DNA of 64,000 bases, from NCBI GenBank assembly GCA_023630585.1, contig CM042539.1:2975255-3039254 (forward strand), given 5' to 3'. Shown here piece by piece: positions 26,701 to 32,700 of the stretch; the first letter of the stretch is position 1; each line of letters starts with the position of its first letter. The stretch is from Cranoglanis bouderius (taxonomy: Eukaryota; Chordata; Actinopteri; Siluriformes; Cranoglanididae). The translations under genes and the position numbers were made by a program. Below the pieces are notes generated by a model. The model was not told the origin of the DNA, did no database searches, and saw nothing but the letters and a program-made list of their open reading frames with translations.

Positions 26701-29700
26701 ACCAGGACAGCAAAGTCAAAAACATCACCTCAAACCAAATTACAATACAAATGAAACAAAACTACATCACCTACTGGGAAACCCAAACACAACAACAGAG
26801 TAAAATGCAGTGCTATTTGGCCCTGAAAAGACAGGACACCATGGCAGACCTTCTGTACACAGTAACCGATAAAAAAAAAAAATAAAAAAAACTGAGAAGC
26901 ACCTTGACCAGGTACAGACTCAGTGGCCACGCCCTAACAGAAATAGGCAGACACAGGAAAACATGGCTCCCACAGGAAGAAAGGTTGTGCCTACACAGCA
27001 ACCAAAACACAGCTGAGACGGAGCTGCACTTCCTGACAGAACACACAACATACACACACATCGGAGAAAAATTAAAACACACACACCAAACATTGAAAAG
27101 CTCCCCCTCCTACTGGGAGAAGATAAAGACTGCTGTATATTAGCAGCACAATATGTCTCGGCCTGCCACAATATTAGGGACAGTGAGTGATCCGCCTCGC
27201 CCTTGTGTTTCCTGTAATTATTGTGATCGCCCTTCTTTATTATTATTATTATTGTTTTATATTTTTTTCTTACCTTTATTAGTAAATTCACTATTATCCT
27301 GTAATTTTACACATTTTATCCTTCTTTTTTTCAATTATTCTGTATATAGTAAATTTATTTGTACATTTATGCACATTGTCTGCACTATTACTTATTTTTT
27401 TATTTTATTTTAAACTACTAGTATTCTATTCAGTTTTATTTTATTTTGTTTTGTCTTTTATTTGATTTCTCTTGTGTTTACACTTCCCTTCCCTTGTACT
27501 TGCTTTGGCAATACAAGTGTACAATTGTTTGTCATACCAATAAAGCACATGAAAATTGAAAAACTGGTGATGCTTAATGGGCAGCAGAAGTGACAAAACA
27601 GTATTGATACAGCCATAAGCCAGAGATGATTTAAAAATAAATTTTTGCATTTGAATTTCTAATCTACTTTTGTTTTGAGATGAATCCAGGCTAGATTAAA
27701 TCTAAAGCTAAGACATGATTAGGGCTCCTGTATATTATATCTAATTGTAGCCTAAAACTGCTAACAAAAATATATGATCTACAAATGCACAATAGCATTC
27801 ACAATATAAAAAAATAATTAATAAATAAATACTTTTTTTTTTTTTTTTTTTTTTTTTAAACATTTTTAGATTCTGTCCGTTTTGCCACCCAGACCAAGAT
27901 TATTTACATAGCCCATGACATACTGGGGGGAAAAAATAGGGTAGGAAAGAGATTATAAATTCCTCCAATTTTCTAATTTTCTCCAAATTTCTTGCCTACA
28001 GGTGAATATTTCTTTGTTTCAAAGCACAGTTCATTTCATCATGAAGCAGGATTAGGAGTCCTCACCGTTTTTGGCCACCTCCGCTATGATGTTGGCTACT
28101 TTGGGTGTGCAGGAGTTCGGTGTGGCCAATAAAGTAGGCATCATGGGAAGGACGCCCATCTCCTGGATTTTTCCACTGGCTTCCACATCTGGAAATAAAG
28201 ATTAATTAGGAGGCATTCAAAATCACGTTCATGTAACGAGAAATCTTAATTATACTTCCTATTAACACCTATTAACATATTACATAAATCCCATAAAGAC
28301 CTGCTTCAACTGTAAAGCCAAGAAATCTGAAAATCAGACCATAATACTGTGCATATGCTGTGACTAATTAGTGACTAACATGCAGAAGCAAACAGGGACG
28401 GTTTCACTCCTCCTTCCCTGGCACGCTCCATCATTATTTATAAGTGCCCTGAGGATCAGTACAGCAGCACCTCTCAGACCACAGAAAGCCTACAGCATTT
28501 GCCAATTACATTCATCAGAACAACAAGTCGGAGACAAAAACACTGCTCCCATCTGAATGATATCAGGAGAATATTTGGGGGAAGATGAGAAATCTGTCGC
28601 CCTTTCAGCATATGTTTAAAAAATGACAGTACATCCCATCCCATCCCATCCATCCATTTTCCATACACAATCGCACACACTTTCACACACTGCGGACAAT
28701 TTGGAAATGCCAATCAGCCTATAACGCGTGTCTTTGGACTGGGGGAGGAAACCGGAGTACCCAGAGGAAACCCCCGAAGCACGGAGAGAACATGCAAACT
28801 CCACGCACACAGGGCGGAGGCAGGATTCGAATCCCCAACCCTGGAGGTGTGAGGCAAACGTGCGAATATCCTAACCGTCAAGTCATCCATAACGTACAAG
28901 CTGTACACCCTTCATGTCAGTTTCTATCCTAAAATGCTAAACACACGATTGAAGACTAGACTGTAATAAACTTATTACAGTAATAAACACTTACTGTTAT
29001 GGGCCAAAGCTTTCAGCAGGAGGTCCAGGCAACTCTCCACATTGTCTGATGCACTGTCCGCTGATGAGAGCTTCAGCGTCTTCAGGGCTTCGCTTAAGTT
29101 ATCTGCTAAGAGAACACAACACAGATCAAAAAAAAAGAAAAGAAATTTTAAAAATACTAGTCTTATAAGAGTGAAAAAAAAATACCAGTCTCATGAGTCA
29201 GTCTTCTAACTAAACACAGCTAAGAACTGCCTAATTTTACAGGAAGAGGCCACTGGATTGACACTGCAATTACTCCCCAGTAACCGTTATGAACAAAACA
29301 CTCTACTGCTTTTGGTGATGCAATAAGCCTATTTTTTTTTTTTTTTTGCAATACACTGGCATCCGAAAAGCTATTTTTCTATCCTTAAAGCCAACAGGTG
29401 CTACCATATTGCCTTTCAACTTCCATTTTCACTTTCTTACCACACTAATACAATTCCACTTCAGATGCAGTGAAGATGCCAATGAGGAAAAGTGAACTTG
29501 TATGCTGAAGTAAATATCTAATTAAAGGCAAAAAGTGTTCCCTACCTCATGGTATTAACATCACTAACACTTCCCCAATTCTCATATCGTGTAGGGGTTC
29601 TGTCACTATCTACAGAGATTTTAGAGAAAACCTGAAAATGTGTCATCTTGTAAACTGTTTTAATAAAGAAAGAAAGAAAGAACAATAACATTATGTTATA

Positions 29701-32700
29701 TTTAATACATGACCAGCAAGTGCAATTTATTATTTCACCGTTTTATAAGCAGGAAAAAGGTCAAGTGTACATAATAACGAAGTGAACACTGCACTTCTTA
29801 TGTTAAGTAGAACAGTTTTACATAAAACACAATGTTATGTTATTATATTATACTGTATATAAAAGAAATGCTACTCAGAATACTGTTGCTTCATTGCAAA
29901 AGACGTGGTCTGAATATTTATGATGCATACTGTAAGACCTGATACAGTGTACAGAGTACCGTGCTCCCACATTAGCCATCCTCCAGCCCTGGCTTCATAT
30001 CTACCCAGAAGGTAAGCATCGTGGGACGGGGTACTAATCACTATTTTTCCTTTTTAATGAATTGGTATGCATACATCTAAGATTTTTCACCATTTCATGG
30101 TATTTTCTATAAGGAAAAACTAAAATGATATAAAATAAATACCACAATTCCACTAGCACACTATCGCTGACAATGTAAACAATGATATGGTTGGAAACAT
30201 GAAACCGGCTTCCGCCACGAATCCTGGGAAAATTTAGACATCAGGAAAAAGGTGGGGTGGTTTTCCTGTTGGAAACTGGTGCGATTGAGCTGACTGCACC
30301 CTTTGCGATTTCTGAAGAGTATGGCTAGCTAAATGTACAAAGCAGAGGTATAAACATTTAGGCGTCGATTTTAATTCTTAAGGCAACGATTCGATAGTTC
30401 ATGATATCACTAATACCATACAATACAATTTGATTAGTTGCCTCTGATCGATTTGTGGCCATTCATTTGTGAATAATGATGACAGAGAATTATTTTTAAA
30501 TTTAAGAATTATTAGCTAAATCGCCTTGCTAGACTATTTACACAACAGTTTTCATACGAGACAGATTTTTTACACACCAGTTGTCGGTCCTTTTTCAATA
30601 ATAATTCAGTTAGAATCAGTAATTATTGATAAATTATTTATGACTGTTGCCTCGATTCATGAGCCTGGGGTAAAGTGTCCAGAGTGAGAGACTAAAAGGG
30701 TGGGGGGGGTTGAAGAAAAAGAAGAAAAAAAAGAAAAAAAAAAAAAAAAAAAACATTTTCGAGCACGTCCCCCGATTTCACGCTGAGATGCACACATTAA
30801 ATAAGCAGTTTCAGTTATAGAAACTCTATGACTCATCTAAATAAATATCCCAATAAAGATATTTCGAGAACATTGCAACATTCTATTCAAGGAAAACCTG
30901 CAAATAAACACCTCTCAGAAATGTTTAAGTCTCATTATTAAATTAGAGACATGAAATACCAAACCTTGTCGAATAAACCAGGACAAATACATCCAAGAGA
31001 CACTATGTAGGTAATGAAACCCGGTTATTTCAATAGGCATGACGGCTTTACTAATGTCACTTGGGAAGCCAATTAAAATCATGTGAATGGCAATGCTTGG
31101 GACCACTTGTCACAGCAGAGGCATTAAAAGTGATAGATTAGTACAGAGACTATTAAGGTGCCTACTTTAGTCATCTCGGAGCTAAGGTCAGCAGGAACAC
31201 TCAGCAGGTGAAGAGAATAAGCGAGGTTTCAAATGGCCTGTCAGGCTCCTTTATTACAATGAAAAACCATGTCTGAAACACTGGCTAACTGCTACTGATG
31301 CAATATTACACACACAAGCCTGCTAAACTACAGACAGGGAGCCCAGATTGTACTAAATTATAAATACGTAAGCAAATGAAGGATTTGAGAACGGCCATAT
31401 GGTGGGGAGGCGACTCTTCATGGATAAGTGATGATAGAGAACATGTTGCAATTGCTTCTAGTATTTTCTGATGAAAATAAATGGACATTAGCAAGCAGCT
31501 ATACCAGTTTTACCCATTTTTGGGTAAAGTAATAAATAAGTAAGCTTTTATAAAAAAAATTTTTTTTTAATTTTTAAAAAAAAACATATTTTAGCCCAGC
31601 ATTAACCCAGATATAAAGGGAAAGAGACCATAGTGACCAGGGCTTACACAAAGCATGCTGCAGCTATATCTTTAATTATTCTATTTTTTTTTTTTTTTTT
31701 AAATAAGAAGAAGAAGAAGAAAGAAAATGATAAGATGTATTAAGTTTTTGTTGTGTCCATCACAATGCAAAAAAATCACAAAGTGACTGGTCTATTTTTA
31801 TTAGCAATAGCACAGACCAATCACTGTTCCCAGAGTGTGTTAGCTTCACGTGGTTTTGTCAATGCCGGTGCTGGTATAATGACTAAATTAAAGTTGGTTT
31901 CATTTTTAGCACTCACACTTCCAATTCAAACATCATTCACATAAAGCCTGTGACAATGTTTTTAAGGACCAATACTTTATCAACACAATCATTTTCCACT
32001 CACCTTCATGCAGGGCACCAATAATTTTGGACGCCGCTGCACCCTACATAAATGGCGACTCGACATTAGGCTGAGAAAATGCTGAAGTATTCTACTTTTA
32101 CTTGATACAGAAACAAAATTAGCAATAGCTATGCACCATCAAGCAACATCAAACATGCTGATGTAACGCCTTTCAGATGCAGGTACTCTTTCAGAGACAG
32201 GCTTCCAGACTGGTATGTATGGGGGTTCGACAGCGTTTCATTTGCAGAGTGCTTGAGGTTTGCTTTGGGTCATGAAATATCTAATCATTATGGCCCATTT
32301 TGCTTTAAAGCATCAGGAGAAACATGTGTCAGGGGTGACTCTGTAGGACATACACATAGGTCAGGTGCATTTCTGGCCTCGTCTGATCCGTTAAACAAGA
32401 CAACTGTTATGCCATCAAAATCAGGGTTCTTTGCCTGATCCCAGACTGGAAGTGGCATACTGTCAAGCAGTGACAGGGCACCTGAAATCCACTGCCAAAT
32501 CTAATAATCACGGTGATTTAAGGCCAAAAAGGCATCAGGCTTAAAAGAAATCGACTTAAAAGGATCTGCGGTGGATAAAAAGACTGATCTGGCTGCACAT
32601 GTATGCAACTGACTGCGTGTACATGAGGGGCATGTTTTTATACCTTGGTGCAGACCAAATGTCCCCACAAGCATATAAATATATGATAGGTTTGACCTTG

